This document shows positions 19,127-27,645 of a DNA stretch of 64,000 nt, in pieces (the stretch's first letter is position 1; each line of letters opens with the position of its first letter). Made by a program: the position numbers and the translations under genes. The stretch covers positions 62,001 through 126,000 of the forward strand of contig JAUYQZ010000003.1 in the NCBI GenBank assembly GCA_030695415.1, given 5' to 3'. This DNA comes from Hylemonella sp. (lineage in GTDB: Bacteria > Pseudomonadota > Gammaproteobacteria > Burkholderiales > Burkholderiaceae_C). The notes below the pieces were generated by a model, which saw only the letters and a list, made by a program, of their open reading frames with translations, searched no databases and had not been told where the DNA came from.

Positions 19127-21168
19127 GCCGCACCGCCGAACTTGAGTGTGAAGCGGGTGTACTGCCCGGGCGCCGTCGAGACGCGCAGCCTGGCACCCGC
19201 CGCCACCAGCTTCTCGCGCACCAGCGCCAGCCCGACGCCACGTCCGGCATGCTCGCTGACCTCGGTGGCCGTGGAAACGTCCGGATCGAAGATCATGTTC
19301 ATCAGTTCCAGGTCGGACTTGTCGCTGCGCGCGTCCCCGCGCGCCGCGGCCTGGGCCCGCAGCTGGGCGAGTGCGATGCCACCCCCGTCATCGCTAACGG
19401 TGACAACGATGGATCTGTCGGGGTCCTGGGCCACCACCAGCCGGACTTCGCCCACCGGGGTCTTGCCCAGACGCGTGCGCTCTTCGGGGGTTTCGATGCC
19501 GTGCACCACCGCGTTGCGGATCATCTGCGGCAACACCGTGCCCAGGGTCTGGAACAAGTCCGTCGAAAGCGCGGGCAAGGCGCCCTGCAGCACAAAACGC
19601 GCCTTCTTGCCCAGATCCCGGGCCACGCTGTCGGTCAGGCGGCTGAGCTGCTCGACCAGCCCCGCCTGACGCTGTTCCGGGCTCAAAGCGCCCGCACCCG
19701 CCGACAGCCGCCCCACCCGCTCGGTCACCCGGTGCAGGCGCTCGACCTGCTCCAGCACCTGGGCCAGTTCCACGGCCAGCGGAATCAGGTCGTCGCCCAC
19801 GATGTCGCGGCGCTTGAGCAGCGGCGCCATGACCTCCTCCATCTGGTGGATCTGGCGCGACAGGGCGCTGAGCCCGAAAGCCCCGGCCTCGCCCTTGACG
19901 CCGTGCAGCGTGCGCGCCGCCTCGGCCAGCAGCTTGGCGCCGGCCCCGGGCCGGCGGCCCAGCTCGCGCAGCCCCTGGTTGATGCCGCCCAGGCGCTCAC
20001 GCGCGGCCGCCAGAAACTCCATCAGCAGGGCCGGCTCGTTCTCAAGGGACCGCAATAGATCCTCGACGTCGCCACGCGCCGCCTCCTGGCTGGCGGCAAG
20101 GTCGCGCTCCAGGCGCACCTTCTCTGTCACATCGAACAGGGTCACCAGCAATTCCTTGATGTGCCCGCCCTCGCGCACCTGGCGCACGGCGAAGGTCAGA
20201 TAACGCTCGGGAGACTGCCCGTCAGGCCCGGGCTGCACCGGCACCACGCGCAGGGGGTTGACCTGCTCCAGCAGCGCCGGCTTGACCTTGGGGTCGAACA
20301 GCAGCGACATGAAGTCCGCTGCCTCGGCGGCCCGCTCCGCCCCCAGCGCCTGCGTCAGCAGGGCGCGGAAGTCCTGCCCGGCCTGGACCGGACGGCCCAG
20401 CAGGGTGTGCACCGACTGCGAAAACTGGCTGCCCACGCGCCCGTCGGCGTGCACCAGCATCAGGCCCTCGGACACCGTCGTGAGGATGTCCTCCACCTCG
20501 CGGCGCGCCAGCTCGGCCTGCCGGTCACTGGCGTTGAGGCGGCGCAGGAACTTGAAGACGATGTAGACGAAGTTCAGCAGGGCCAGCACGATGGCCGTCA
20601 CCTGGATCTCGCGCATGCGCGTGGTCTTGAGATTGGCCGCCGCCTCCACCGCCTTGGCCACGTCGTCGCTCAAGCCCGCGAGCTTGATGTTGCGTGCCAC
20701 CGCCTTGGTCACCGCGATCTCCACGTCATCGAGCGTGGGCTCGCTCATCGAGATCAGCAGCGGCGCGATGGATGCATCGAGCGGGCGCCATTCACGCTCC
20801 ACCCGGGCCACGGTGTCGCGCAGGCTGCCGGCGTCGATGCCGAACAGGCTGAACTCGAACTCGCCCTGCAGCGAGTCGCCCAGCGTCTTCAGCGAGTCGT
20901 TGAATCCCAGTCGCCCCTGGCTGATCTGGGCCATGCTGGTCTGGATGGGCAATTCCGCCGTGCGCTCGACCTGCAGCGTCAGCAGGGCCTTGGTGATCTG
21001 CTGGGTGAGCATGCGCAACTCACCGGCCGAGTTGATGCGGCTGGCGTCGCGCTCCAGCTGGATCGATGCGAAGACGTTGAAGAACAGGATGCCCAGATCC
21101 AGCACGATGAAGAGCAGGATCGCCAGCAGCAGATCCCGGTACTTTCCCAACCCGAGTGTGTTTGTCAT
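19123..21168 (-). CDS. Membrane-bound CheA-like histidine kinase with PilJ-type sensor
   Basis: About 681 residues. A first membrane segment (residues 12-35) is followed by a helical periplasmic sensor with NSAGELRMLTQQI, the signature of the PilJ/NarX-type sensor. After a second segment (IQVTAIVLALLNFVYIVFKF) there is a PAS-like domain (EVEDILTTVSEGLMLVHADG). A histidine phosphotransfer domain carries RTLHGVKGEAGAFG, and a CheA-type ATPase has IRNAVVHGIETPEER and DDGGGIALAQL. There is no CheW-like domain, so it is not an ordinary chemoreceptor-array kinase. The frame extends to 21300, but residues before the ATG at 21168 are not family-like and would run into ppx on the other strand. Confidence 0.87.
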   Translation of the reverse strand: MTNTLGLGKYRDLLLAILLFIVLDLGILFFNVFASIQLERDASRINSAGELRMLTQQITKALLTLQVERTAELPIQTSMAQISQGRLGFNDSLKTLGDSLQGEFEFSLFGIDAGSLRDTVARVEREWRPLDASIAPLLISMSEPTLDDVEIAVTKAVARNIKLAGLSDDVAKAVEAAANLKTTRMREIQVTAIVLALLNFVYIVFKFLRRLNASDRQAELARREVEDILTTVSEGLMLVHADGRVGSQFSQSVHTLLGRPVQAGQDFRALLTQALGAERAAEAADFMSLLFDPKVKPALLEQVNPLRVVPVQPGPDGQSPERYLTFAVRQVREGGHIKELLVTLFDVTEKVRLERDLAASQEAARGDVEDLLRSLENEPALLMEFLAAARERLGGINQGLRELGRRPGAGAKLLAEAARTLHGVKGEAGAFGLSALSRQIHQMEEVMAPLLKRRDIVGDDLIPLAVELAQVLEQVERLHRVTERVGRLSAGAGALSPEQRQAGLVEQLSRLTDSVARDLGKKARFVLQGALPALSTDLFQTLGTVLPQMIRNAVVHGIETPEERTRLGKTPVGEVRLVVAQDPDRSIVVTVSDDGGGIALAQLRAQAAARGDARSDKSDLELMNMIFDPDVSTATEVSEHAGRGVGLALVREKLVAAGARLRVSTAPGQYTRFTLKFGGAA

Positions 21169-21311
21169 TGTTCTGAAAAGAAGGAGGCAGAGAATCAACC
21201 ACACTAACCATGAAAAATGAAGCCCTCGTGACACCGTCACGCCGCCGTCCGCTGCGCGGCATCGCTGCACCCGGGTGTTATGCTGGTCCGGCCAAAACAC
21301 CCAAGCCCACC

Positions 21312-22808
21312 ATGCAGACCGGAATACGACTGGCCGCCATCGACCTCGGCTCCAACAGCTTTCGCCTCGAGATCGGCGTGCTGGACCATGGCCAGATCCG
21401 CCGCACCGAATACCTCAAGGAAACCGTGCGCCAGGGCAACGGCCTGGACGAAGACCGCAACCTGACGCCCGAGGCCATGCAGCGCGGCTGGGACTGCCTG
21501 GGCCGTTTCGCCGAACGCCTGGCCGGCTTCAAGAAACACCAGGTGCGCGCCGTGGCCACGCAGACCCTGCGCGAAGCCCGTAACCGGGAAGTCTTCCTGG
21601 AGCGCGCCCAAAAGATCCTGGGCTTTCCCATCGACGTGATCTCGGGCCGCGAGGAAGCGCGCCTGATCTACCAGGGCGTGGCCCATCTGCTGCCGCAGTC
21701 CAGCGAGCGACGCCTGGTGGTGGACATCGGCGGGCGCTCCACCGAGCTCATCGTGGGCCAGGCCTACCGCCCGCGCTTCATGGACTCCTACCGCGTGGGC
21801 AGCGTGGCCTGGTCCATGCGCTACTTCCCCGAGGGCGCCTTCACCGCGGAGGCGTTCGAGGCTGCCGAGATCGCTGCCCAGGCGGTGCTCGACGAGGCCT
21901 TGACCAGCTGCACGCCGCAGGACTGGGACGTGGCCTACGGCTCCTCGGGCACCGTGGGCGCCGTGGGCGACGTCTTGCAGGCCGCCGGCTGGCCGGAAGG
22001 CCTGATCACGCAGGAAGGCCTGGACTGGCTTCTCGACCGCCTGCTCAAGGCCGGCAGCGCCGAGCGCCTGCGCGTAGAAGGCATGAAGGACGACCGGCGC
22101 GCCGTCATCGGCGGCGGCGTCAGCGTGCTGCGCGCAGTGTTCGACCTGCTGGGCATCGAGGAAATGCACGTGGCCCAGGGCGCGCTGCGCCACGGCGCCC
22201 TGTACGACCTGCTGGACCGCGAGCACGAACAGACCGACCAGCGCAGCACCAGCGTGGCGCGTCTGGCCAGCAACTTCAAGGCCGACCCGGCCCAGGCCCA
22301 GCGCGTGGGCCAGGTGGCTGCCCAGCTCTTGCAGCAGCTCGCCGTCGGACACGAGGTGCCTGAGATGGAGCGCCACCAGCGCAAGCTGGGCTGGGCCGCC
22401 CAGTTGCATGAGATCGGCAGCGCCATCTCGCACAGCGACTACCACAAGCACGGCGCCTACATCCTGGACAACGCCGACGCCGCCGGTTTCACCATGAACG
22501 AGTTGCACCGCCTGGGCCTGCTGGTGCTGGGCCACCGGGGCAAGCTGCGCAAGCTCGACACCAGCCTGGAAGACCAGACCTTTGTCATGCAGCTGCTGGC
22601 CCTGCGCCTGGCCGTCATCCTCTGCCATGCCCGGCGCGACCCGGACCTGCAGGGCCTGCGGCTGGCGTGGGATGGCGAGCACGAAATGCGACTGAGCTAC
22701 CCGACCGCCTGGGGCACCGCCTACCCGCAGTCGGCCCATCTGCTGGGCGAAGAGATGCAGGCCTGGCTGAAAACCGCCTGGACGCTGCGTGTACTCAAGG
22801 CCGGCTGA
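21312..22808 (+). CDS. ppx: Exopolyphosphatase / pppGpp phosphatase family
   Basis: Ppx/GppA hydrolase of 498 residues that releases phosphate from the ends of polyphosphate chains and may also act on pppGpp. The sugar-kinase-like ATPase fold shows AAIDLGSNSFRLEIG at the N terminus, the catalytic ISGREEARLIYQG region and VVDIGGRSTELIVG. The C-terminal HD-like domain has LGWAAQLHEIGSAISHSDYHKHGAYI. The ATG at 21312 gives the expected N terminus; an ORF extension to 21210 lacks similarity. It is the counterpart of ppk1 at 35390, so polyphosphate synthesis and breakdown are both encoded near the Pho genes. Confidence 0.93.
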   Translation: MQTGIRLAAIDLGSNSFRLEIGVLDHGQIRRTEYLKETVRQGNGLDEDRNLTPEAMQRGWDCLGRFAERLAGFKKHQVRAVATQTLREARNREVFLERAQKILGFPIDVISGREEARLIYQGVAHLLPQSSERRLVVDIGGRSTELIVGQAYRPRFMDSYRVGSVAWSMRYFPEGAFTAEAFEAAEIAAQAVLDEALTSCTPQDWDVAYGSSGTVGAVGDVLQAAGWPEGLITQEGLDWLLDRLLKAGSAERLRVEGMKDDRRAVIGGGVSVLRAVFDLLGIEEMHVAQGALRHGALYDLLDREHEQTDQRSTSVARLASNFKADPAQAQRVGQVAAQLLQQLAVGHEVPEMERHQRKLGWAAQLHEIGSAISHSDYHKHGAYILDNADAAGFTMNELHRLGLLVLGHRGKLRKLDTSLEDQTFVMQLLALRLAVILCHARRDPDLQGLRLAWDGEHEMRLSYPTAWGTAYPQSAHLLGEEMQAWLKTAWTLRVLKAG

Positions 22809-22823
22809 GTCGCCGCACCACCC

Positions 22824-23495
22824 TCAAGCCAGCCAGCCCACCTTTCGCAGCGCTGCCACCAGTCCCTCGGCGAACTGGCGGTAGCCCTGGGCATTGGCGT
22901 GCACGCTGTCGGCGCGCAGGCTGGGCTGGGACAGCACGCTGGCCCAGCCGTCCGCGTGCAGGGGCAGCGTCAGTTCCTGGGCCAGTTCGGCGTACAGGGG
23001 GTGGTCTTTCAGCCGGCCGGTGCCGGCACCCAGCAGCGAGACCTGGGGCACGCCCACCAGCAGCACCTGGGCGCCAGCGGCGCTGGCGGTGCGGCTGATC
23101 TCACGGATCGTGTCCTTGGCCATCCCGGCGCTCAGCTGGCGCAGGAAGTCGTTACCACCGATGCTCACGATGACCAGCGCGGGCTGGTGCTCCTGCAGCA
23201 GGCCCGGCAGCCGCGCCAGCGCCTGGGCCGAGGTGTCGCCCGAGACGCCGCCATTCACCACCTGCCAACCCGTCAAGGCCTGCAGCACGGCGGGGTAAGC
23301 CGTGTCCGCGGTGGCGCCGACGCCCGAGGTCAGCGAATCACCCAGGGCCAGCACCGTGCTGCCCGCAGGCAGGGCTTGCGCCTTGGGCGCGCGTTTGCCG
23401 CAGGCAGGCAAGAGCAAGGCACTCGCGGCCAGGGCGGTCAGTGTGGCCAGCAGTTGGCGGCGGGGCAAAGGGGCATGTTGATGGCGTGGGGTCAT
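22824..23495 (-). CDS. tesA: TesA-like arylesterase / lysophospholipase (SGNH hydrolase), lipoprotein
   Basis: SGNH/GDSL hydrolase of about 223 residues. Block I is ALGDSLTSG with the nucleophile serine. Block II glycine is in VVNGGVSGDTS, block III is IGGNDFLRQ, and the catalytic Asp/His pair is DSVHANAQGYRQFAE. The N terminus is PRRQLLATLTALAASALLLPAC: a twin-arginine-like signal ending in a lipobox, so the enzyme is probably a periplasm-facing lipoprotein. Family members hydrolyse acyl-CoA thioesters, aryl esters or lysophospholipids. I choose the ATG at 23495 over a TTG at 23510. It converges on ppx with a 15-base gap. Confidence 0.88.
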   Translation of the reverse strand: MTPRHQHAPLPRRQLLATLTALAASALLLPACGKRAPKAQALPAGSTVLALGDSLTSGVGATADTAYPAVLQALTGWQVVNGGVSGDTSAQALARLPGLLQEHQPALVIVSIGGNDFLRQLSAGMAKDTIREISRTASAAGAQVLLVGVPQVSLLGAGTGRLKDHPLYAELAQELTLPLHADGWASVLSQPSLRADSVHANAQGYRQFAEGLVAALRKVGWLA

Positions 23496-23580
23496 GTGCG
23501 TCGTCGTCAAAGCAGAGGGCCGGCCGGCAGTCTAGCCGCGCCAGATGACAGGAGGCAAACCCTCTTGCCTGCGCGGGGCT

Positions 23581-23889
23581 TCAGCGCCCCGAAGAGCCGC
23601 TGAGCGAGATCGCAAACACCAGGTAGGCGATGGCCGCCGGAAGGGGCAAGAGATGCCACCAGAAACCGCGTGCCGATGCGCCAGAAAGGTACGCGTGCAC
23701 CATCAGGCCGGCGCTGATGAAGCACAGCAGCGGCAGGACATAAAGCGATACGTCGATCACCAGGAGCACCCCCTTGCTCACCTTGTCCTGGTTGGCGATT
23801 CCGCCACCGGAGAACGCAACCAGCAGAAACAGCATCATGGCCAGACCCAGCTGAGCCACCACGCTGAGAACCATCCAGAAAAAAGACAT
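23581..23889 (-). CDS. Small four-helix-like membrane protein, unknown function
   Basis: Hydrophobic protein of 102 residues with three to four membrane segments (MVLSVVAQLGLAMMLFLLVAF, GVLLVIDVSLYVLPLLCFISAGL, WHLLPLPAAIAYLVFAISL). AGGA lies seven bases before the ATG. No family recognised. It may be co-expressed with the small membrane protein upstream at 23959, 69 bases away. Confidence 0.65.
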   Translation of the reverse strand: MSFFWMVLSVVAQLGLAMMLFLLVAFSGGGIANQDKVSKGVLLVIDVSLYVLPLLCFISAGLMVHAYLSGASARGFWWHLLPLPAAIAYLVFAISLSGSSGR

Positions 23890-23958
23890 GTCTGCGTCCT
23901 GTTTGAGATCGAGCCGCGCCCGCCCGGGCCATCGCTGCCGGCAGCACCGGCATGGACC

Positions 23959-24189
23959 CTAACGACGCCCGGCCCTGCGCTGAATATAGAGCAGCCCCAA
24001 GGCCAGCAGCAAGGCAAGGCCCGACAGCAAGGCAAAGACCAGCACGCTCTGCTCATGGTAGTTCACCAGCCCGTCGAAGTAGTGGCCCTCCTCGTTGTAC
24101 GGCAGGCCGGCACGCTGCCAGGCTACATAGGCGAATGCAAAGGAAACGACACCGCATAGGCCGCACAGCCAGGCGGAAACTGTGGACAT
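23959..24189 (-). CDS. Small membrane protein, unknown function
   Basis: Protein of 76 residues with two membrane segments (WLCGLCGVVSFAFAYVAW and VLVFALLSGLALLLALGLLYI) joined by a polar loop rich in charged and aromatic residues (NEEGHYFDGLVNYHEQ). The ATG at 24189 is preferred; a TTG at 24204 would add five residues. The basic tail QRRAGRR suggests a cytoplasmic C terminus. No family recognised. Confidence 0.6.
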   Translation of the reverse strand: MSTVSAWLCGLCGVVSFAFAYVAWQRAGLPYNEEGHYFDGLVNYHEQSVLVFALLSGLALLLALGLLYIQRRAGRR

Positions 24190-24290
24190 GACGTGATGGG
24201 TCAAACTGGAATCGTCCTCAGGCTCGTGGTCGAATCAGCAAAAGAGCAGACGCGAGCATGGATGTTGCGCTACGGGGCTTCTCCCGATGG

Positions 24291-24608
24291 TCAGGCGGGC
24301 TGAGCATGCAAACGCACGCCCAGCGCCCGTGCAACCTTGAGCACGGTGGCAAAGCTCGGGTTGCCACCCTCACTGAGGGCGCGATAGAGACTCTCGCGGC
24401 TCAGCCCGGCCTCCTTGGCCACCTGGCTCATGCCCTTGGCACGGGCGATGTCGCCGAGCGCACGGGCAATGCCCGACACGTCATCGGGCGCTTCTTCGAG
24501 CCAGGCGTCGAGATAGGCAGCCACCTCTTCCGGCGTGCGCAGGTGCTCTGCCACATCGTAGGACGATGTCTTCACCTTGGGCGACTTCTTTTGTGCAGTG
24601 GTAACCAT
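24291..24608 (-). CDS. Antitoxin, HigA-like XRE-family DNA-binding protein
   Basis: Antidote protein of 105 residues, second gene of a toxin-first module. The C-terminal half is a helix-turn-helix (GISQ-type pattern here as KGMSQVAKEAGLSRESLYRALSEGGNPSFATVLKVARALG). The N-terminal segment LRTPEEVAAYLDAWLEEAPDD is the extended region that wraps the toxin in this class of addiction antidote. It is expected to repress its own operon through the palindrome at 24912-24931. It starts two bases after the toxin stop. Confidence 0.92.
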   Translation of the reverse strand: MVTTAQKKSPKVKTSSYDVAEHLRTPEEVAAYLDAWLEEAPDDVSGIARALGDIARAKGMSQVAKEAGLSRESLYRALSEGGNPSFATVLKVARALGVRLHAQPA

Positions 24609-24610
24609 GA

Positions 24611-24904
24611 CTATTCTCCATAGGCCTGTGCGAGGCGTATCGCTCGTGCGATGTCCTTGGCCTGGGTCGACTTGTCTCCGCCGATCAGCAGCAGGAGCAG
24701 GCGGTCGCCGCGCTGCGAGTAATACACGCGGTAGCCGGGACCGACATCGACCTTCAACTCGGACACGCCGTGCGTCAAATGGCGAGACGAACCAGGATTG
24801 CCGTGGATGAGCCGATCGACTCGCATCAGGATGCGGGCCCGGCCCGAAAGATCCTTGAGCCCGTCAAGCCAATCCCGGTATTCGTCTGTCTTTTCGACAC
24901 GCAT
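24611..24904 (-). CDS. Toxin, RelE/ParE superfamily (HigB-like, phage Gp49-like)
   Basis: Toxin of 97 residues. The sequence EYRDWLDGLKDLSGRARILMRVDRL followed by GVSELKVDVGPGYRVYY and LLLLIGGDKSTQAKDIARA is diagnostic of the RelE/StbE-type addiction toxin family, which cuts mRNA on the ribosome. Gene order toxin-antitoxin is the HigBA order. The ATG is seven bases from a perfect 20-bp palindrome, the likely operator. Confidence 0.93.
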   Translation of the reverse strand: MRVEKTDEYRDWLDGLKDLSGRARILMRVDRLIHGNPGSSRHLTHGVSELKVDVGPGYRVYYSQRGDRLLLLLIGGDKSTQAKDIARAIRLAQAYGE

Positions 24905-24911
24905 GATTGAA

Positions 24912-24931
24912 TTGTAGCCTGCAGGCTACAA
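24912..24931. promoter_or_regulatory. Perfect palindrome, likely operator of the toxin-antitoxin module
   Basis: TTGTAGCCTGCAGGCTACAA is an exact 20-bp inverted repeat placed seven bases upstream of the toxin start codon. Related GTAG...CTAC palindromes precede other modules of this toxin-antitoxin family. Binding by the HTH antitoxin would block the promoter and initiation region. Confidence 0.8.
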
Positions 24932-24960
24932 CACGCGCAAGCCCTTCTGATCATCAGCCC

Positions 24961-25836
24961 TCAATCGCAACGCAGCAAAGCCTGCCCCGCCCTCACCTCC
25001 GTCCCGGTCTCGATGCCCGCCACCAGCGCCATGCCCTTGGGAGCCAGCACCACGATGGTGGATCCGTGCTCGAACCACCCCATCTCCTGCCCCTTGGTCA
25101 GTGGCGCGTCGCAGGGGATCACCTGCGGCCCCGTGTAATCGTGGTGCAGGTTCATGTCCAGGAAATGCAGGCGCACGCTGGCGACCAGGATGGCGCCGAC
25201 AGGGACGATGGTCAGCGCCTGGCCCGTGGGGAGCGTGGCCTCCAGCACGGCGCGGTCGTTGCGGCAATAGAGGGACTGCACGCGCTTGAGTGCGATGGGG
25301 TTGACGTTCCACATGTCCCCCTGGATGTGGGTGACGCGGCGCACCGTGCAATCGGTCGGGGTGTGGAAGCGGTGGTACATGCTGGCGCGCAGGCGCAGGG
25401 TGACGTAGGTGCCTCCCTGGTGTTGCGCGGCCAGCTCAGCCCCCATGGCACCGCCACCCAGCAGCTCGGTGAGGCTGTAGGGCATGCCCTTGATCTGCAG
25501 CAGTTCATCCCCCTCGATGCGGCCGTGGCCGCCGACGATGCCGTCGCTAGGGCTGCAGACCACCATCGGATCTTTGTCAAAAGGCCTCGCGCCCTCCTTC
25601 AGCTCACGCACAAAACAGTCATGCAGGCTGTCGAACTTCTTTCTCTTCGCTTCGCTCAGGTCCAGGTCCGCAAAGAATTTGAAGGCCGAGATGGAAAGGT
25701 CACGCACCAGCGGGTTCCTGATCTTGCTGAAGCGACCCATGAAACGCGTCAGCGCCACCCGGGGCAGGCGGTTGGTGAGCACGAAGTTCAGGCCTTCCTG
25801 CTGCAGCAGGCGATCACGTATTTTTGGGCTTGTCAT
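24961..25836 (-). CDS. psd: Phosphatidylserine decarboxylase proenzyme
   Basis: Membrane-associated enzyme of 291 residues that makes phosphatidylethanolamine from phosphatidylserine. The proenzyme self-cleaves to form a pyruvoyl cofactor at the serine in EHGSTIVVL near residue 255. Other conserved blocks are SPSDGIVGG, the MYHRFHTPTDC motif with the catalytic histidine, and GDMWNVNPIAL. It lies in a neighbourhood of lipid genes (TesA-like, Mpo1-like, GT4, LplT). I see no convincing Pho box in front of it. Confidence 0.96.
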   Translation of the reverse strand: MTSPKIRDRLLQQEGLNFVLTNRLPRVALTRFMGRFSKIRNPLVRDLSISAFKFFADLDLSEAKRKKFDSLHDCFVRELKEGARPFDKDPMVVCSPSDGIVGGHGRIEGDELLQIKGMPYSLTELLGGGAMGAELAAQHQGGTYVTLRLRASMYHRFHTPTDCTVRRVTHIQGDMWNVNPIALKRVQSLYCRNDRAVLEATLPTGQALTIVPVGAILVASVRLHFLDMNLHHDYTGPQVIPCDAPLTKGQEMGWFEHGSTIVVLAPKGMALVAGIETGTEVRAGQALLRCD

Positions 25837-25900
25837 GGGGTTTTCACAAGGTTGTCAAATCAATTGAATACAAAGAGCCATCGTCATTCACGGAACTGTC

Positions 25901-27550
25901 ATGGCTTACGAAATTGCATGGATCGCCGGCGCCCTGGGCCTCACGCTGCCCGCCGTCAAACGCCGCCTGGAACTCTCGCGCGCCAAGCACCCCTCGCTGG
26001 CCGGGCACTCGCGCATGGCCAAGCGCCTGGCGCGCTGGATCCCCGGCTACGCCTATGACGAGGCCACCTTCTTTGCCTGCGACGGCGCGCCCGATGGAAT
26101 CGTGCAGCAGCGCCGTGCGGGCTTCTTTGCGCTGGCCGGCCGGCTGCAGGCCAAGTCGCCGAAGTCCATCGCCCTGACGCAGCAGGCGCGCGAAGGCATC
26201 CCGGACCTGCGCTTCACCGGGGCCTACCGCGTGCCCTACCAGTTCAGCCCTTTCCTGCGCGAGCACCTCAAGGTCGGCGCCTTCGTGCAGGCCGCCGAAG
26301 GCGTGAGCGTGACGGACCTGGACGGTCAACGCTACATCGATCTCACCGGCTCCTACGGCGTCAACGTCATGGGCATGGACTTCTACAAGTCCTGCATCGC
26401 TGCGGGCGCGCGTATTGCGCAGGACCTGGGGCCCGTGCTGGGCGCCTACCATCCGTGCGTGGCCGACAACGTGACACGGCTGCAAGCCATCAGCGGGCTG
26501 GACGCCGTGTCCTTCCACATGAGCGGCACCGAGGCCGTGATGCAGGCTGTGCGCCTGGCGCGTTACCACACCGGTCGGCGCCACCTGGTGCGCTTCTGCG
26601 GCGCGTACCACGGCTGGTGGGAAGACGTGCAGCCCGGCCCGGGCAACCCCCTGCCCCCGCGCGAGACCTACACCCTGCGCGACATGCACGAGGCTTCGCT
26701 CAAGGTGCTGCGCACGCGCCGCGACATCGCCTGCGTGCTCATCAACCCGCTGCAGGCTCTGCACCCCAACAAGAACGCCCCGGGTGACTCCACCCTGCTG
26801 GACAGCAGCCGCAGCGCGGCTTATGACCGTGCGGCCTACACCCGCTGGCTGCAGCAGCTGCGCGAGGTCTGCACCGAGCGCGGCATCGTGCTGATCTTTG
26901 ACGAAGTGTTTCTGGGCTTTCGCCTGGCAGCGCGCGGCGCGCAGGACTACTTTGGCGTGCAGGCCGATCTGGTCACCTACGGCAAGACGCTGGGCGGCGG
27001 CCTGCCGGTGGGCGTGGTCTGCGGCAAGCGCGATCTGATGCAGCGCTTTCGCGAGGACCGCCCGGCCGACATCTGCTTTGCGCGTGGCACCTTCAACGCC
27101 CACCCTTACGTGATGGGTGCGATGAACGAGTTCCTGCGCCGGCTGGAGACACCCGAGATCAGCGCGATCTACCGCGACCTGGACGCCACCTGGGACGCGC
27201 GGCGCGAGCGCTTCAACGCCCGCATGCAGGAGGCGGGCCTGCCGCTGGCGGCGGCGAACATGAGCAGCATCTGGACGCTGAGCTACACCCGCCCCTCGCG
27301 CTACAACTGGATGCTGCAGTACTACCTGCGCGATCATGGGCTGGCCCTGAGCTGGGTCGGCACGGGCCGCTTCATCTTCAGCCTGAACTTCACGGAAACC
27401 GATTTCGAGGACATGCTGGAGCGTTGTGTGCAGGCCGGTCTGCAGATGCAGCGCGACGGCTGGTGGTGGCAGGCGCCGGGCCAGACGAACAAGACCATCA
27501 AGCGCGGGCTGCTGCGGGAGATGCTGGGGCAACTCTTCAAGGCCCCGTAA
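25901..27550 (+). CDS. Class III PLP-dependent aminotransferase with N-terminal extension
   Basis: Protein of 549 residues. From about residue 115 it matches class III aminotransferases of the glutamate-1-semialdehyde aminomutase branch: YIDLTGSYGVNVMG, FHMSGTEAVMQAVRLAR, FCGAYHGWWED, IFDEVFLGFR and the PLP lysine in VTYGKTLGGGLPVGVV. The ordinary family length is about 430. The extra 110 residues at the N terminus (IAWIAGALGLTLPAVKRRLELSR, then a basic amphipathic stretch) are not recognised. Tryptophan-rich DGWWWQAPGQTNKTIKRG near the C terminus is also unusual. A stand-alone biosynthetic or lipid-modifying role is more likely than heme synthesis. It is divergent from psd. Confidence 0.85.
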   Translation: MAYEIAWIAGALGLTLPAVKRRLELSRAKHPSLAGHSRMAKRLARWIPGYAYDEATFFACDGAPDGIVQQRRAGFFALAGRLQAKSPKSIALTQQAREGIPDLRFTGAYRVPYQFSPFLREHLKVGAFVQAAEGVSVTDLDGQRYIDLTGSYGVNVMGMDFYKSCIAAGARIAQDLGPVLGAYHPCVADNVTRLQAISGLDAVSFHMSGTEAVMQAVRLARYHTGRRHLVRFCGAYHGWWEDVQPGPGNPLPPRETYTLRDMHEASLKVLRTRRDIACVLINPLQALHPNKNAPGDSTLLDSSRSAAYDRAAYTRWLQQLREVCTERGIVLIFDEVFLGFRLAARGAQDYFGVQADLVTYGKTLGGGLPVGVVCGKRDLMQRFREDRPADICFARGTFNAHPYVMGAMNEFLRRLETPEISAIYRDLDATWDARRERFNARMQEAGLPLAAANMSSIWTLSYTRPSRYNWMLQYYLRDHGLALSWVGTGRFIFSLNFTETDFEDMLERCVQAGLQMQRDGWWWQAPGQTNKTIKRGLLREMLGQLFKAP

Positions 27551-27564
27551 GCCGCGGCCCCCAG

Positions 27565-27627
27565 CCGTTCGGGCTGAGCCTGTCGAAGCCCCGGAGGAGA
27601 ACCCTTCGACAAGCTCAGGGCGAACGG
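27565..27627. repeat. Inverted repeat between convergent genes (dispersed proteobacterial palindrome)
   Basis: CCGTTCGGGCTGAGCCTGTCGAAG (27565-27588, shown in parts: CCGTTCGGGCTGAG + CCTGTCGAAG) pairs with CTTCGACAAG + CTCAGGGCGAACGG (27604-27627), 22 of 24 positions complementary, with a 15-base loop. This palindrome type recurs between genes in many proteobacteria. Here it separates the ends of two convergent genes and may act as a bidirectional terminator. Short AGCTC tandem repeats follow at 27632-27652. Confidence 0.8.
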
Positions 27628-27645
27628 ACAGGAGCTCAGCTCAGC

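Noticed and set aside
25884..25901. Pho-box-like CATTCACGGAACTGTCAT at the aminotransferase start
   Set aside because: It scores about 12 of 18, but it overlaps the start codon, a position from which PhoB could not activate this gene. It shows that matches at this level can arise by chance, so the other sites need a scored search.
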